Assembly: GCF_000426185.1 (NCBI RefSeq)
Contig: NZ_AUEW01000004.1
Span: 467,161 to 531,160 of the forward strand
Source of the DNA: Cellulomonas sp. URHD0024
GTDB lineage: Bacteria; Actinomycetota; Actinomycetes; Actinomycetales; Cellulomonadaceae
Direction: 5' to 3'
Length of the DNA: 64,000 nt
In this document: one piece after another, positions 19,871 through 30,306 of the stretch
Layout of the letters: each line of letters opens with the position of its first letter
Position numbering within the stretch: position 1 is the first letter of the stretch
Made by a program: the position numbers and the translations under genes
The notes under the pieces: generated by a model
Told to the model about the DNA's origin: nothing
Databases searched by the model: none
The model's input: the letters and a program-made list of their open reading frames with translations, nothing else

Positions 19871-21943
19871 CTACCCGCCCAAGGTCACGTGGAAGATCCG
19901 CTCGTTGCTGTTGTTCGGGGTGCTGTCCTTGTCGCCGAGCGTGCTCGTGGTCAGCCACAGGCCGCCGTCCGGCGCCGGCTCGACGGTCCGCAGCCGTCCG
20001 TAGGTGCCGTTGAAGAAGACCTGCACGTCGGTGAGGGACGTTCCGCTGATGACCTCGCGGTAGAGGCGGGCGCCGCGCTCGCAGGCGACGTAGAGCACGT
20101 CCCGCACGATCGCGATGCCGGAGCACGAGCCTTCAGCCGTCGGGTAGGTGCGCTTCGGCGCGATGAACCCCGCGGTCCCGCAGGTGCCGGACGTTCCCTC
20201 GCAGGCCGGCCAGCCGTAGTTGCCGCCCTTGGTGATCAGGTTGGTCTCGTCCATCACCGAGTTTCCGAACTCCTGCTCCCAGAGCCGGCCCTGCGAGTCG
20301 AACGCGAGGCCTTGTGGGTTGCGGTGGCCGTAGCTCCACACGTAGTTGCCGAACGGGTTGTCCGACGGGACGGATCCGTCGGGGTTGAGCCGCAGGATCT
20401 TTCCGTTGAGGCCGGACACGTTCTGGGCGTTGTCGCCGTTCTGGGCGTCACCGGTGCTGGCGTAGAGCTTGCCGTCCGGCCCGAACCGCAGGCGGCCGCC
20501 GTCGTGGAACTTGTTGCGCAGGATGCCGGACAGGAGGACCTGCTCGCTGCTGGTGACCAGGACGTTGTTCTCGAGCTTGATGCGCACGATCCGGTTGTCG
20601 CTCGGCGACGTGTGCATCAGGTAGACCCAGTGGTCGCTGGCGAAGGTCGGGGACAGGACCAGACCGAGGAGGCCGCCCTCGCCGTCGGTGCTCTGCACGT
20701 TGGGTACGGTGCCGACCGTCGTCGTCACGCCTGTCGAGGGGACCAGGCGGGCGACCGTCTGGGCGTCGCGGCGCGTGTAGAGGATCGAGCCGTCGGGAAG
20801 GGTGGCCAGGCCCCACGGGATGTCGGTGTCGGTGCCGACCTGGGTCACGCCGCACACGGACGTCCCGCAGGCGCCGCCCGTCGTCACGGTCGTGGACGGC
20901 GACGCGGCGGAGGCGTTGCCCTGCGCGTCCCGCGCGACGACGGAGTAGGTGTAGGCGGTCGTCGCCGCCAGGCCGCTGTCGACGAACGTGGTCGCGGGCG
21001 GCACCGTGGCCGTCCCGGTGACGGTCCCGACGGCGGCACCGCCGCGAAGGACCGTGTACGTCCGGACGCCGGTGTTGTCCGTGGACGCCGCCCAGGTCAG
21101 CGTGACCGTCGTGCCGGAGACCGACGCGGTCGGCTTGCCCGGCGCGGTCGGCGCCTGGGTGTCGACCTGGCACTGCGGGGGAGTGACGGGAACGGTCGTG
21201 CTGGCCTGCGACACGTTGCCGGCGGCGTCGCGGGCGTTCACGAACAGCCCCCACGTGACGCCCGGGACGACCGTGAGGTTGGCCGACAGCGTGGAGCCGC
21301 TGACCGACGTCATCAGCTGGCCGTCGTGGTAGACGTCGTAGAACGCGACCCCGACGGCGTCCGTCGAGGCGTTCCAGGAGAACGTCACGGTGGTGCACGT
21401 CAGGTTGCTGATCCGGGGGTTGCCCGGAACGGTCGGCGCGGTGGTGTCGCTCGTACGCAGCGCGGTGGTCCAGCTCTGGTTCGTCTGCCCGTTGCACGTC
21501 CACAGGATGACGTCGGACCCGTTGGCGGTACCGCGCCCCGAGACGTCCAGGCACAGACCCGACTGCACGCCCACGATGCTGCCGTTGGCCTGCAGCGCCC
21601 ACTTCTGGTTCTGCCCGCCGTTGCACGGGTAGATCTGCACGACCGCGGGGGCCGTCGTGTCGTTGCCTGCGACGTCCAGGCACGTCGCTGCGTCGTAGAC
21701 CTGCAGCTCACCGTTCGTGGTCAGGGACCACGCCTGGTTGGCGCCACCGTGGCAGTCGTAGATCGAGACGCCCGTCTTCGCCGTCCGCGCCGCGCCGTCC
21801 ACGTCCAGGCACCGGCCGGAGCCGACACCGACGATCGGTGCCGGTCCCGCGACGACGGCGGCCGAGGCGGGGCCCGCCAGGGAGACCACCAGCGCCACCA
21901 CCGCGACGAGTGCCACCAGGATCCGTCGTGCTGTCCACCGCAT
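19871..21943 (-). CDS. Secreted ricin-lectin/FN3/PQQ-type glucose-sorbosone dehydrogenase
   Basis: The 690-residue product starts with a Sec signal peptide (MRWTARRILV, hydrophobic core, AGPASA cleavage site). A ricin-B lectin domain follows (about 37-165) with three QxW-type repeats: NQAW, NQKW and NQSW. Two fibronectin type III domains come next (about 171-262 and 268-357), then a six-bladed beta-propeller of the glucose/sorbosone dehydrogenase family (about 365-690) with PWGLATLPDGS, GGLLGLVLSP, HDGGRLRFGPDGKLY and YGHRNPQGLA. These are typical of PQQ aldose sugar dehydrogenases. The ATG ending at 21943 has AGGAG upstream; longer frames add no signal. It probably oxidises sugars at polysaccharide surfaces. 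Convergent with the ABC exporter. Confidence 0.88.
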   Translation of the reverse strand: MRWTARRILVALVAVVALVVSLAGPASAAVVAGPAPIVGVGSGRCLDVDGAARTAKTGVSIYDCHGGANQAWSLTTNGELQVYDAATCLDVAGNDTTAPAVVQIYPCNGGQNQKWALQANGSIVGVQSGLCLDVSGRGTANGSDVILWTCNGQTNQSWTTALRTSDTTAPTVPGNPRISNLTCTTVTFSWNASTDAVGVAFYDVYHDGQLMTSVSGSTLSANLTVVPGVTWGLFVNARDAAGNVSQASTTVPVTPPQCQVDTQAPTAPGKPTASVSGTTVTLTWAASTDNTGVRTYTVLRGGAAVGTVTGTATVPPATTFVDSGLAATTAYTYSVVARDAQGNASAASPSTTVTTGGACGTSVCGVTQVGTDTDIPWGLATLPDGSILYTRRDAQTVARLVPSTGVTTTVGTVPNVQSTDGEGGLLGLVLSPTFASDHWVYLMHTSPSDNRIVRIKLENNVLVTSSEQVLLSGILRNKFHDGGRLRFGPDGKLYASTGDAQNGDNAQNVSGLNGKILRLNPDGSVPSDNPFGNYVWSYGHRNPQGLAFDSQGRLWEQEFGNSVMDETNLITKGGNYGWPACEGTSGTCGTAGFIAPKRTYPTAEGSCSGIAIVRDVLYVACERGARLYREVISGTSLTDVQVFFNGTYGRLRTVEPAPDGGLWLTTSTLGDKDSTPNNSNERIFHVTLGG

Positions 21944-22047
21944 CGTGAGACTCCTGCCGCGCCGTCTGGGGGGAGGGTGGGCGACCGTCCGGTCGTCGCC
22001 GGGTGTCACACTCTGTCGCCAAACTTCTGGACGCGCACGCCGAGCGC

Positions 22048-22803
22048 CTACAGGTGCCGCGCCGCGTACTCGTGCAGGGCGTCCCGGACGAATGTGGCAC
22101 CCTCGACGCCCCCGTAGTTCGCGGCGAAGCGCTCGTCGGCCACATACGTGTCGGCCAGCCCCAGGACGTACTCACGGACCGGACCGGTGCCGTGCCCGGG
22201 CGTGCCGGGGATGCTGCCCAGCCAGGCGACGTGCCGGGCTGCCAGCTCCTGGGCCTCGTCGGAACCGGGTTCCGCGTCCGCCACCGCGGCCGCCCTCCAG
22301 CGTGCGACCAGGTCGGCGCTGCGTGCCTTCCACGCGGCGCGCTCCGCCTCGGTCATGCCGCGCCACCAGGCATCGGACGACGCATACGCCGCTGCGCCCC
22401 AGCGCTGCTCGACCTCCTCTCGGTGCGTCGTGTGGTCGAACCCGTCGAACATGTCCTCGGCCACGAGTGGCCCTCCGTCCTGTCGTGCCGTGATGGTCCG
22501 TTCGACGGACGCGACCTGCCGCGCCAGCCGCTGCTGCTCGCCGCGCAGCCACTCGAGGTGGCGACGCAGCGCGGTCGTCTCGTCCTGCTCCTGGTCGAGC
22601 ACGCGCCGGATCTCCGGCAGGCCGAGCCCGAGGCCGCGCAGCAGGAGGATCCGCTGAAGGCGCACCAGGGCGCCGTCGTCGTACCAGCGGTACCCGTTGT
22701 CGCCGATGCGGCTGGGCTCGAGCAGGCCGAGCGCGTCGTAGTGGCGCAGCGTGCGGCTCGTCGTACCCGTGAGCCGCGCGACCTGCTGGATCGATGCCTC
22801 CAT
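22048..22803 (-). CDS. MerR-family regulator with TipA-like C-terminal domain
   Basis: The 251-residue regulator has an N-terminal MerR winged helix (QQVARLTGTTSRTLRHYDAL, then GYRWYDDGALVRLQRILLLR), a coiled coil (about 75-110) and a C-terminal domain of the TipAS antibiotic-recognition type (DMFDGFDH to the end, with WWRGMTEAE and GVEGATFVRDAL). TipA-like proteins bind drugs or peptides and activate by twisting the promoter. I chose the ATG ending at 22803; two in-frame GTGs lie just upstream. The perfect palindrome at 22821-22835 immediately upstream suggests autoregulation. The gene 104 bp downstream, the secreted sugar dehydrogenase, may or may not be a target. Confidence 0.88.
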   Translation of the reverse strand: MEASIQQVARLTGTTSRTLRHYDALGLLEPSRIGDNGYRWYDDGALVRLQRILLLRGLGLGLPEIRRVLDQEQDETTALRRHLEWLRGEQQRLARQVASVERTITARQDGGPLVAEDMFDGFDHTTHREEVEQRWGAAAYASSDAWWRGMTEAERAAWKARSADLVARWRAAAVADAEPGSDEAQELAARHVAWLGSIPGTPGHGTGPVREYVLGLADTYVADERFAANYGGVEGATFVRDALHEYAARHL

Positions 22804-22820
22804 GCCCACCACCGTAGGAG

Positions 22821-22835
22821 TTGACGCAACGTCAA
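22821..22835. promoter_or_regulatory. MerR-type operator in the regulator's own promoter
   Basis: On the minus strand TTGACG-TTG-CGTCAA is a perfect 6-3-6 inverted repeat 17 bases before the MerR gene's ATG. A second TTGACC lies directly upstream of it, giving overlapping -35-like hexamers. MerR proteins bind such dyads in the promoter spacer. It is shared intergenic space with the HAD gene, which lies on the same strand and ends upstream. Confidence 0.55.
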
Positions 22836-22849
22836 GGTCAAGCGTGGGA

Positions 22850-23506
22850 TCAGACCGCTCTCAGCCGACGCAGGACGACGCTCGCCAGGTCGCCGACGTC
22901 GCCGACGAGCTCGACCGCGCCGGCGTCGCGCAGCTCGCCGGGGGCGGCGTAGCCCCAGGTCACGCCCACGGTCGGCACGCCGTGCTCGGCGGCACCGTGC
23001 ACGTCGTGCTCGCGGTCGCCGACCATGAGCACGGGCGACGCGCCGGGGAACGCGTCGAGGGCCGCGGCAACGACGTCGGCCTTGGTCGACGGGGTGTCGT
23101 CCAGCGGGGCGCCGAAGACGCCGTCGAGGAGTCCAGAGAGGCCGAACGCGTCGCAGATCGGGCGGGCGTAGACCTCGGGCTTCGACGTCGCGACGGCAAG
23201 CAGGACGCCGGCCGCACGCAGCTCGACGAGCACGGTCGAGATGCCCTCGAACACGGCGTTGCCGCTGATCATCCGCGTGACGAACTCGGCGCGGTAGGCG
23301 CGGACCGCCTCGGGCGCCCGTGCTGCCGGTACGCCGTGCGCGACGAAGCTCCCGGTGATCGGCGGACCGACGAAGGAGCGCAGCACGTCCGGCGGAGGAA
23401 CGTCCAGGCCGAGGGCGGCGTACGCCGACGCGGCGGATGCCGTGATCCCGGGTGCGGAGTCCATCAGCGTGCCGTCGAGGTCGAACAGGCACAGGGGTCG
23501 GGTCAC
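22850..23506 (-). CDS. HAD-superfamily phosphatase (phosphoglycolate phosphatase-like)
   Basis: This is a 218-residue subfamily IA haloacid dehalogenase-like hydrolase. Motif I is [10 protein letters not shown] with nucleophile D9 and acid/base D11, motif II is ATSKP, and motif III is [12 protein letters not shown] near 165-176. A helical cap lies between motifs I and II. The family covers phosphoglycolate phosphatase, pyrophosphatase PpaX and beta-phosphoglucomutase, so the substrate is open. The likely start is GTG 23506, with GTG 23512 as an alternative. It runs away from ileS and its upstream region abuts the T-box promoter region. Confidence 0.85.
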   Translation of the reverse strand: MTRPLCLFDLDGTLMDSAPGITASAASAYAALGLDVPPPDVLRSFVGPPITGSFVAHGVPAARAPEAVRAYRAEFVTRMISGNAVFEGISTVLVELRAAGVLLAVATSKPEVYARPICDAFGLSGLLDGVFGAPLDDTPSTKADVVAAALDAFPGASPVLMVGDREHDVHGAAEHGVPTVGVTWGYAAPGELRDAGAVELVGDVGDLASVVLRRLRAV

Positions 23507-23600
23507 GGGCACGAGTGTGCTGCACACCGTCGGCGAACCCGACCACGAGTGGGTGCCGATGCGCACCGGCCGCCGGGTTCCGCCCCGGCGGGCAAAACCC

Positions 23601-23850
23601 GATATTGTGACGCGCACAGGCATCGACCCGGCTATCACCGGTGAGCCTCCGGAAGAACGGGTCAGGCAACACGGCCTCAGTAGAGCCGGACGGGTAGGCC
23701 CGTCACAGCCCTCACGAAGTGGTCGACGACCCGCAAGGGGAGCCGGCAAGCGAGGTGGTACCGCGGTTGAGCCCGGCCGGTCCGGGTCCGATCGTCCTCG
23801 CAGCCGAGAGCGACGCACCCGCGAAGGGTGCCGACCACAGGAGATCCGTA
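23601..23850 (+). promoter_or_regulatory. Translational T-box riboswitch of ileS
   Basis: The 346-bp gap upstream of ileS contains a complete T-box leader. A TATTGT -10-like hexamer is at 23603-23608. The probable specifier is ATC (Ile) at 23634-23636 in a short stem I. GACGGG/CCCGTC (23689-23704) forms a middle hairpin. The T-box TGGTACCGCGGT is at 23756-23767. Two competing helices can be drawn: antisequestrator GCGAGG (23750-23755) with CCTCGC (23796-23801), and sequestrator 23790-23798 with the Shine-Dalgarno AGGAGATC (23839-23846). They share 23796-23798, so uncharged tRNA-Ile would free the ribosome site. Actinobacterial ileS T-boxes of this translational type are known. Confidence 0.88.
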
Positions 23851-23852
23851 CG

Positions 23853-26800
23853 GTGGCCTACCCGTTGCACCGCCCGTCCGTCCCCGTTCCCGCGTCCCCG
23901 GACCTGCCGTCCCTCGAGAAGGACGTGCTCGCCTACTGGGACGCCGACGGCACGTTCCAGGCGTCGATCGACGCGCGCCCCGCGGGCGAGAACGGAAGCA
24001 ACGAGTACGTCTTCTACGACGGTCCGCCCTTCGCCAACGGTCTGCCGCACTACGGCCACCTGCTGACCGGCTACGCCAAGGACGTCGTGCCGCGCTACCA
24101 GACCATGCGCGGGCACCACGTCGAGCGCCGGTTCGGGTGGGACACGCACGGCCTGCCGGCGGAGCTGGAGGCGCAGCGGCTGCTCGGCATCACGGACACC
24201 TCCCAGATCGAGGAGATGGGGCTGGCGGCGTTCAACCAGGCGTGCCGCGAGTCGGTCCTGCGGTACACCGGCGAGTGGCGCGAGTACGTGACGCGCCAGG
24301 CGCGCTGGGTGGACTTCGACCACGACTACAAGACCCTCGACACGACGTTCATGGAGTCGGTGATCTGGGCGTTCAAGCGCCTCTACGACAAGGGTCTGGC
24401 CTACGAGGGCTACCGCGTCCTGCCGTACTGCTGGCGCGACGAGACCCCGCTGTCCAACCACGAGCTGCGCATGGACGACGACGTCTACCAGTCCCGCCAG
24501 GACCCCGCGCTGACGGTGGGGCTGCGGCTCGAGACCGGCGAGCTCGCGCTCATCTGGACCACCACGCCCTGGACTCTGCCGAGCAACCTGGCGATCGCGG
24601 TCGGCCCGGACGTGGACTACGTGACGGTCGAACCCGGGCCGGACTCGGCGCTCGCGGGCGAGCTCGTCGTTCTCGCGGCCGCTCGCGTCGGCGCGTACGC
24701 CAAGGAGCTCGGGGAGGCCACGGTCGTCGCCACCGCCAAGGGCCGGGACCTCGCAGGTCGTCGGTACACGCCGCCGTTCGAGTACTTCGCCGGGCACGAG
24801 AGCGCGCACCAGGTGCTGCTCGGAGACTTCGTCACCACCGAGGACGGCACCGGCATCGTGCACCTCGCGCCCGCGTTCGGCGAGGACGACATGGCGGTGT
24901 GCGACGCCGCCGGCATCGCGCCGGTGGTCCCCGTCGATTCGCGCGGCCGGTTCACCACCGAGGTGCCCGACTACGCGGGCCTGCAGGTGTTCGAGGCCAA
25001 CAAGCCCATCACGGCGGACCTCAAAGCGGGCACCGGGCCGCTGGAGCGCACGCCCGCAGGACAGCGGTCCGTCGTCGTGCGGCACGAGACCTACGAGCAC
25101 TCCTACCCGCACTGCTGGCGCTGCCGGAACCCGCTGATCTACAAGGCGGTCTCCAGCTGGTTCGTGCGCGTCACCGAGTTCCGGGACCGCATGGTCGAGC
25201 TCAACCAGGAGATCAGCTGGACCCCGGACCACATCCAGGACGGTCAGTTCGGGAAGTGGCTGTCCAACGCGCGGGACTGGTCGATCAGCCGCAACCGGTA
25301 CTGGGGAACGCCGATCCCGGTCTGGGTCTCCGACGACCCCGCCCACCCGCGCGTCGACGTCTACGGCTCGCTCGCGGAGCTGGAGGCGGACTTCGGCCGC
25401 GTCCCGACGAACGAGGCGGGTGAGCCCGACCTGCACCGGCCGTTCATCGACGAGCTGACGCGCCCGAACCCGGACGACCCGACGGGTGCCTCGACGATGC
25501 GTCGGATCCCGGACGTGCTCGACGTCTGGTTCGACTCGGGCTCGATGCCGTTCGCGCAGGTGCACTACCCGTTCGAGAACGCGGACTGGTTCGAGCACCA
25601 CTACCCGGGCGACTTCATCGTCGAGTACATCGGCCAGACCCGCGGCTGGTTCTACACGCTGCACGTCCTGGCGACCGCGATCTTCGACCGGCCGGCGTTC
25701 CGCAACGTCATGTGCCACGGGATCGTGCTGGGCGACGACGGCCGCAAGGCGTCCAAGAGCCTGCGCAACTTCCCGGACCCGGTCGAGATGTGGGACGTCT
25801 ACGGCTCCGACGCCGTGCGCTGGTTCCTCATGTCGAGCTCGATCCTGCGCGGCGGCAACCTCATCGTCGGCGAGGAGGGCATCCGCGACGGCGTCCGCCA
25901 GGTGCTGCTGCCGCTGTGGAGCACGTACTACTTCTTCTCGCTCTACTCGGGCGCAGCGAACGGCGGCGCGGGCTACACCGCGAAGGCCGTCTCTGCAGAG
26001 CGTGTCGCTGGTCTGGCGCCGATGGACCGGTACGTCCTGTCGCGCACCGACGACCTCGTCGCGACCGTGACCGCGCAGATGGACGCCTACGACATCGCGG
26101 CCGCCTGCGAGTCGGTGCGTGAGCACCTGGACGTGCTGACCAACTGGTACGTCCGCACCCAGCGTGACCGGTTCTGGGCCGAGGACGCGGACGCGTTCGA
26201 CACCCTGTGGACCTCGCTCGAGGTGCTCACGCGGGTCATGGCCCCGCTGGCGCCACTCGTCTCGGAGGAGGTCTGGCGGGGGCTCACCGGTGGACGCAGC
26301 GTGCACCTGGCCGACTGGCCGACGGCCGGCGCGTCCGACCAGTCGCTCGTCGGCGCCATGGACCAGGTCCGCGCCGTGACCTCCACCGCTCTCGGGCTGC
26401 GCAAGGCCGCGGGGGTGCGCGTCCGCCAGCCGCTGCGCACCTTGACGGTCGCGGTCGACGACGCGGACGCGCTGGTGCCGTACGCCGAGCTGCTGGCCGC
26501 CGAGCTCAACGTCAAGGTGGTCGACCTGGTCGCCGCGGACGCCGGTACCGCCGAGCGGTTCGGGATCACGCAGCGGCTCGCGGTCAACGCTCGCGCGGCC
26601 GGTCCCCGGCTGGGCAGGAACGTCCAGACGGTCATCCAGGCCGCGCGGGCGGGGGACTGGCGGGTCGAGGGCGAGACGGTCGTCGTCGGCGACGTCGCGC
26701 TCGAACCCTCGGAGTACGAGCTGACGACGGTGGTCGGCGGAGAGGGTGGGACCGCCGCGGTGCTGCCCGGCGGCGGGTTCGTCGTCCTCGACCTCACGCT

Positions 26801-27059
26801 CGACGACGCCCTGCGCGCCGAGGGCTACGCCCGCGACGTCGTGCGGGCCGTTCAGGACGCGCGCAAGGCCGCCGGGCTGCAGGTGGGGGACCGGATCGTG
26901 CTCACGCTCGACGTGCCGTCCGAGCACCTCGCCGCCGTGGAGGCACACCGCGACACGATCGCCCGCGAGACGCTGGCCATCTCGGTCGAGGTCGCCAACG
27001 CGTCGCCCGAGCTCCGCGTGACCGTGGCAGCCGTCGAGGGTGGAGGGTACGAGGCGTGA
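23853..27059 (+). CDS. ileS: Isoleucyl-tRNA synthetase
   Basis: The 1068-residue class I synthetase charges tRNA-Ile. The HIGH motif is HYGH (66-69) and the KMSKS loop is KASKS near residue 632, followed by LRNFPDP. The editing domain and anticodon-binding region occupy the expected places. The HYGH form and KxLxNxPDP context resemble the eukaryote-like IleRS2 class, often mupirocin-insensitive; that is inference. The start is GTG 23853, set by AGGAGA at 23839-23844, and the frame upstream belongs to the T-box leader. The stop overlaps the folC start by 4 bp. Confidence 0.95.
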   Translation: MAYPLHRPSVPVPASPDLPSLEKDVLAYWDADGTFQASIDARPAGENGSNEYVFYDGPPFANGLPHYGHLLTGYAKDVVPRYQTMRGHHVERRFGWDTHGLPAELEAQRLLGITDTSQIEEMGLAAFNQACRESVLRYTGEWREYVTRQARWVDFDHDYKTLDTTFMESVIWAFKRLYDKGLAYEGYRVLPYCWRDETPLSNHELRMDDDVYQSRQDPALTVGLRLETGELALIWTTTPWTLPSNLAIAVGPDVDYVTVEPGPDSALAGELVVLAAARVGAYAKELGEATVVATAKGRDLAGRRYTPPFEYFAGHESAHQVLLGDFVTTEDGTGIVHLAPAFGEDDMAVCDAAGIAPVVPVDSRGRFTTEVPDYAGLQVFEANKPITADLKAGTGPLERTPAGQRSVVVRHETYEHSYPHCWRCRNPLIYKAVSSWFVRVTEFRDRMVELNQEISWTPDHIQDGQFGKWLSNARDWSISRNRYWGTPIPVWVSDDPAHPRVDVYGSLAELEADFGRVPTNEAGEPDLHRPFIDELTRPNPDDPTGASTMRRIPDVLDVWFDSGSMPFAQVHYPFENADWFEHHYPGDFIVEYIGQTRGWFYTLHVLATAIFDRPAFRNVMCHGIVLGDDGRKASKSLRNFPDPVEMWDVYGSDAVRWFLMSSSILRGGNLIVGEEGIRDGVRQVLLPLWSTYYFFSLYSGAANGGAGYTAKAVSAERVAGLAPMDRYVLSRTDDLVATVTAQMDAYDIAAACESVREHLDVLTNWYVRTQRDRFWAEDADAFDTLWTSLEVLTRVMAPLAPLVSEEVWRGLTGGRSVHLADWPTAGASDQSLVGAMDQVRAVTSTALGLRKAAGVRVRQPLRTLTVAVDDADALVPYAELLAAELNVKVVDLVAADAGTAERFGITQRLAVNARAAGPRLGRNVQTVIQAARAGDWRVEGETVVVGDVALEPSEYELTTVVGGEGGTAAVLPGGGFVVLDLTLDDALRAEGYARDVVRAVQDARKAAGLQVGDRIVLTLDVPSEHLAAVEAHRDTIARETLAISVEVANASPELRVTVAAVEGGGYEA

Positions 27060-28441
27060 CAACGAGCAGCAGTGGAGCCGAGCACGTGCGTCGTCAGGCT
27101 GAGAAGGAGGCCCGGGAGGCCGCCGACGAGGTATACCAGGCGATCCTCGCGCGGGCGCCCGAGCACGAGATCGACCCGACGTTCGACCGCACGCTCGCGG
27201 TCATGGAGCTGCTCGGCGACCCGCAGAAGGCCTATCGCGTCGTGCACCTGACGGGCACGAACGGGAAGACGTCCACGGCGCGGATGGTCGAACGGCTCAT
27301 CCGCGAGCACGGCCTGCGCACCGGCCGGTTCACCAGCCCGCACCTGACGCGGGTCAACGAGCGGATCGTCATCGACGGTGAACCCATCAGTGACGAGAAG
27401 TTCGTCGAGGTGTGGCAGGACGTCGCGCCGTACGTGCACCTCGTCGACCAGCGGTCCGCCGAGCAGGGCAAGCCTCGGCTCTCGTTCTTCGAGGTGTTCA
27501 CGGTCATGGCGTTCGCGGCGTTCGCGGACGCCCCGGTGGACGTCGCGGTGATCGAGGTCGGCCTGGGCGGCCTGTGGGACTCCACCAACGTGGCGGACGG
27601 CGAGGTCGCGATCATCACGCCGATCTCGATGGACCACCAGCGCTACCTCGGTGACACCCTGCTCGACATCGCGTCCGTCAAGGCGGGGATCGTCAAGGAC
27701 GGCGCCACGCTCGTGCTTGCCGCTCAGCAGGAGGACGTCGAGGGCGTCGTCCTCGCCGCTGCCGCTGAGCGCGGCGCCCGGGTGGTGCGCGAGGGGGTCG
27801 ACATCCAGGTGGTCGACCGTCAGGTCGCGGTCGGTGGCCAGCTGATCGCGCTGCAGAGCCTCGGCGGCACCTACACCGAGATCTTCCTGCCGCTGCACGG
27901 GCCGTTCCAGGCGCACAACGCGCTCCTGGCGCTGACGGCCGTCGAGGCGTTGCTGACGGGCGGTCGGGCGCTGGACCCGGCGATCGTCGAGGTCGCCTTC
28001 GCGGACGTCGACTCCCCGGGCCGTCTCGAGGTGGTGCGGTCGAGCCCGACGATCATCGTCGACGGGGCGCACAACCCCGCCGGCGTCGAGGCCCTCGTCC
28101 CTGCGATCGAGGAGGCCTTCGAGTTCTCCCGCCTCGTGGGCGTGGTCGGGGTGATGGCCGACAAGGACCCCGAGGGCATGCTGTCGTTGCTCGAGCCGCT
28201 GCTCGCCGAGGTTGTGGTCACACGTGCGTCGAACTCGCGCTCGCTCGACGTGGAGGACCTGGCCGAGGTGGCGATCGACATCTTCGGCGAGGACCGGGTG
28301 CACGTGGCCGAGCGCCTCAACGACGCCCTCGATCTCGCCGTGACCCGCGCGGAGAGCGAGGCCGAGCGTGGCGCAGGCGTCCTCGTGACGGGCTCGATCG
28401 TGCTCGTCGCGGAGGCCCGGCTGCTGCTCGGCCGTCGCTGA
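27056..28441 (+). CDS. folC: Folylpolyglutamate synthase / dihydrofolate synthase
   Basis: FolC makes dihydrofolate and adds glutamates to folates. The 461-residue Mur-ligase-like enzyme has the P-loop GTNGKTS (67-73), the SPHL segment (94-97) contacting folate, the omega-loop region near [11 protein letters not shown], and VDGAHNPAG in the C-terminal half. The first 35 residues form a charged extension common in actinobacteria. GTG 27056 overlaps the ileS stop (GTGA). In many actinobacteria DUF4233 and ndk follow directly; here dhaKLM and an MFS gene intervene. Confidence 0.93.
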   Translation: MTTSSSGAEHVRRQAEKEAREAADEVYQAILARAPEHEIDPTFDRTLAVMELLGDPQKAYRVVHLTGTNGKTSTARMVERLIREHGLRTGRFTSPHLTRVNERIVIDGEPISDEKFVEVWQDVAPYVHLVDQRSAEQGKPRLSFFEVFTVMAFAAFADAPVDVAVIEVGLGGLWDSTNVADGEVAIITPISMDHQRYLGDTLLDIASVKAGIVKDGATLVLAAQQEDVEGVVLAAAAERGARVVREGVDIQVVDRQVAVGGQLIALQSLGGTYTEIFLPLHGPFQAHNALLALTAVEALLTGGRALDPAIVEVAFADVDSPGRLEVVRSSPTIIVDGAHNPAGVEALVPAIEEAFEFSRLVGVVGVMADKDPEGMLSLLEPLLAEVVVTRASNSRSLDVEDLAEVAIDIFGEDRVHVAERLNDALDLAVTRAESEAERGAGVLVTGSIVLVAEARLLLGRR

Positions 28442-28465
28442 GCACGCGTCACCCGTCCGAGGGAC

Positions 28466-28483
28466 GGTGCACGAATGTGCACC
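28466..28483. promoter_or_regulatory. Inverted repeat between folC and dhaK, candidate operator
   Basis: GGTGCAC-GAAT-GTGCACC is a perfect 7-4-7 palindrome 25 bases after the folC stop and about 130 bases before dhaK. Downstream lies TTGACG (28503-28508) but no clear -10. As DNA it looks like a repressor site for the dha genes; as RNA it is a short hairpin that could end folC transcripts. Confidence 0.4.
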
Positions 28484-28609
28484 GGTGGCGCACGTTCTCG
28501 CCTTGACGGTCCTGACCGGCACCCACAAGGTGAACATGTCGGGACAAAGGGGTCACTGACGGAGGTGCGTGGGGCCCACGGCGGGCACCCGTTGGAAGGG
28601 ATGGCTGCA

Positions 28610-29605
28610 GTGAAGAAGCTCATCAACGACCCGCAGACCGTCGTGGCCGAGTCGCTGGAGGGATTCGCGGCGGCACATGCCGACGTGGTCTCCGTGCAAC
28701 GCGACCCGTGGTTCGTCACCCGCGCGGGCGGCGCGGTCGCCGGCAAGGTCGGGCTGGTCAGCGGCGGTGGCAGTGGGCACGAGCCGTTGCACGGGGGCTT
28801 CGTGGGTGTCGGGATGCTGGACGCGGCCGTACCGGGTGCCGTCTTCACGTCGCCCACCCCGGACCAGATCGCGCCGGCGCTCCAGGCGTCGGACGGCGGT
28901 GCAGGGGTGCTCGCGATCGTCAAGAACTACACGGGCGACGTGCTGAACTTCGAGACCGCGGCGGAGCTGGCGGACGCCGAGGGCATCACGGTGCGCTCGG
29001 TCGTCGTCAACGACGACGTCGCCGTCGAGGACTCGCTGTGGACAGCCGGTCGCCGCGGTGTCGCGGGCACCGTGGCCGTCGAGAAGATCGCCGGTGCCGC
29101 GGCCGAGCGCGGGGACGACCTCGACGCCGTGACGGCGGTCGCAGAGAAGGTCATCGCGAACGTGCGGTCGATGGGGGTCGCGCTGACGGCGTGCACCGTG
29201 CCGCACGCCGGCAAGCCGAGCTTCGACCTGCCCGACGACGAGATCGAGATCGGCATCGGGATCCACGGTGAACCGGGCCGGCACCGCATCCCCCTGGCCG
29301 GCGCCGACGAGATCACGGAGATGCTGCTCACGCCGGTGGTCGACGACCTGGGGCTGTCCTCCGGTGAGAGTGTTCTCCTCTTCGTCAACGGGATGGGCGG
29401 CACACCTGCGTCCGAGCTCTACGTCGTCTATCGTCGGGCCCGCGCGTTGCTGGAGGAGCGAGGGGTCGTCGTGACCCGATCGCTCGTGGGCAACTACGTG
29501 ACATCGCTCGAGATGCAGGGCGCCTCGGTCACCGTCCTCCGCCTGGACGACGAGCTGACCGCCCTGTGGGACGCCCCCGTGCACACGACCGCACTGCGTT
29601 GGTGA
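28610..29605 (+). CDS. dhaK: Dihydroxyacetone kinase subunit DhaK
   Basis: DhaK binds dihydroxyacetone covalently for phosphorylation by DhaL. The 331-residue protein shows SGGGSGHEP (51-59) and the hemiaminal-forming histidine H219 in GIGIHGEPG. I chose GTG 28610 (MKKLINDP, the usual start) because GGAAGGG at 28594-28600 gives proper spacing; ATG 28601 directly abuts that site. dhaL and dhaM follow on the same strand, giving the complete PTS-dependent kinase, which takes phosphate from phosphoenolpyruvate through HPr rather than from ATP. Confidence 0.94.
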   Translation: MKKLINDPQTVVAESLEGFAAAHADVVSVQRDPWFVTRAGGAVAGKVGLVSGGGSGHEPLHGGFVGVGMLDAAVPGAVFTSPTPDQIAPALQASDGGAGVLAIVKNYTGDVLNFETAAELADAEGITVRSVVVNDDVAVEDSLWTAGRRGVAGTVAVEKIAGAAAERGDDLDAVTAVAEKVIANVRSMGVALTACTVPHAGKPSFDLPDDEIEIGIGIHGEPGRHRIPLAGADEITEMLLTPVVDDLGLSSGESVLLFVNGMGGTPASELYVVYRRARALLEERGVVVTRSLVGNYVTSLEMQGASVTVLRLDDELTALWDAPVHTTALRW

Positions 29606-29677
29606 GCAGGTGAGTTCTTGGGCACGACAACCCGTCCGCGCTCGAGCAACGTGCAGGGTATCGATGGGAGCGTGGGT

Positions 29678-30306
29678 ATGACGTTGGACGTCGCGTGGGC
29701 GATCGAGTGGGTGCGCCTCTCCGCGCAGACCGTCACCGAGCACCGGACCGAGCTGATCGAGCTCGACCGGCAGATCGGCGACGGTGACCACGGCGAGAAC
29801 CTGTTCCGTGGCTTCACGGCGGTGGTCGCCAAGCTCGATGCGCTCGAGGAGCGGCCGGCCGACATCGGTGACGTGCTCAAGCTCGTGGCCACCACGCTGA
29901 TGTCAACCGTCGGTGGCGCGGCCGGTCCGCTCTACGGCACGGCCTACCTGCGGGCGGCCAAGGCCACGGGCGTGCCGGAGCTGGACAGCCACGGGGTCGT
30001 CGCCCTGCTCGAAGGGGCGCTCGAGGGCATCGTCGCGCGCGGCAAGGCCCACACCGGTGAGAAGACGATGGTCGACGCGTGGGCGCCCGCAGTCGAGGCG
30101 GCGGTCGCCGCCGCCGACTCGGGCGCCACGCCAGGAGCTGTCCTCGACGCTGCGGCACAGGCCGCCGCACTGGGCGCGGAAGCCACGGTCGAGCTGGTCG
30201 CGACGAAGGGGCGCGCCAGCTACCTGGGCGAGCGTTCGCTCCACCACATGGACCCCGGGGCGCGCTCGACCGAGCTGATCCTGCGGGCTGCAGCCCAGGC
30301 CGCAGA

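Noticed and set aside
23712..27062. Long open frame antisense to ileS
   Set aside because: Composition is typical of a shadow frame and it covers the T-box and ileS.
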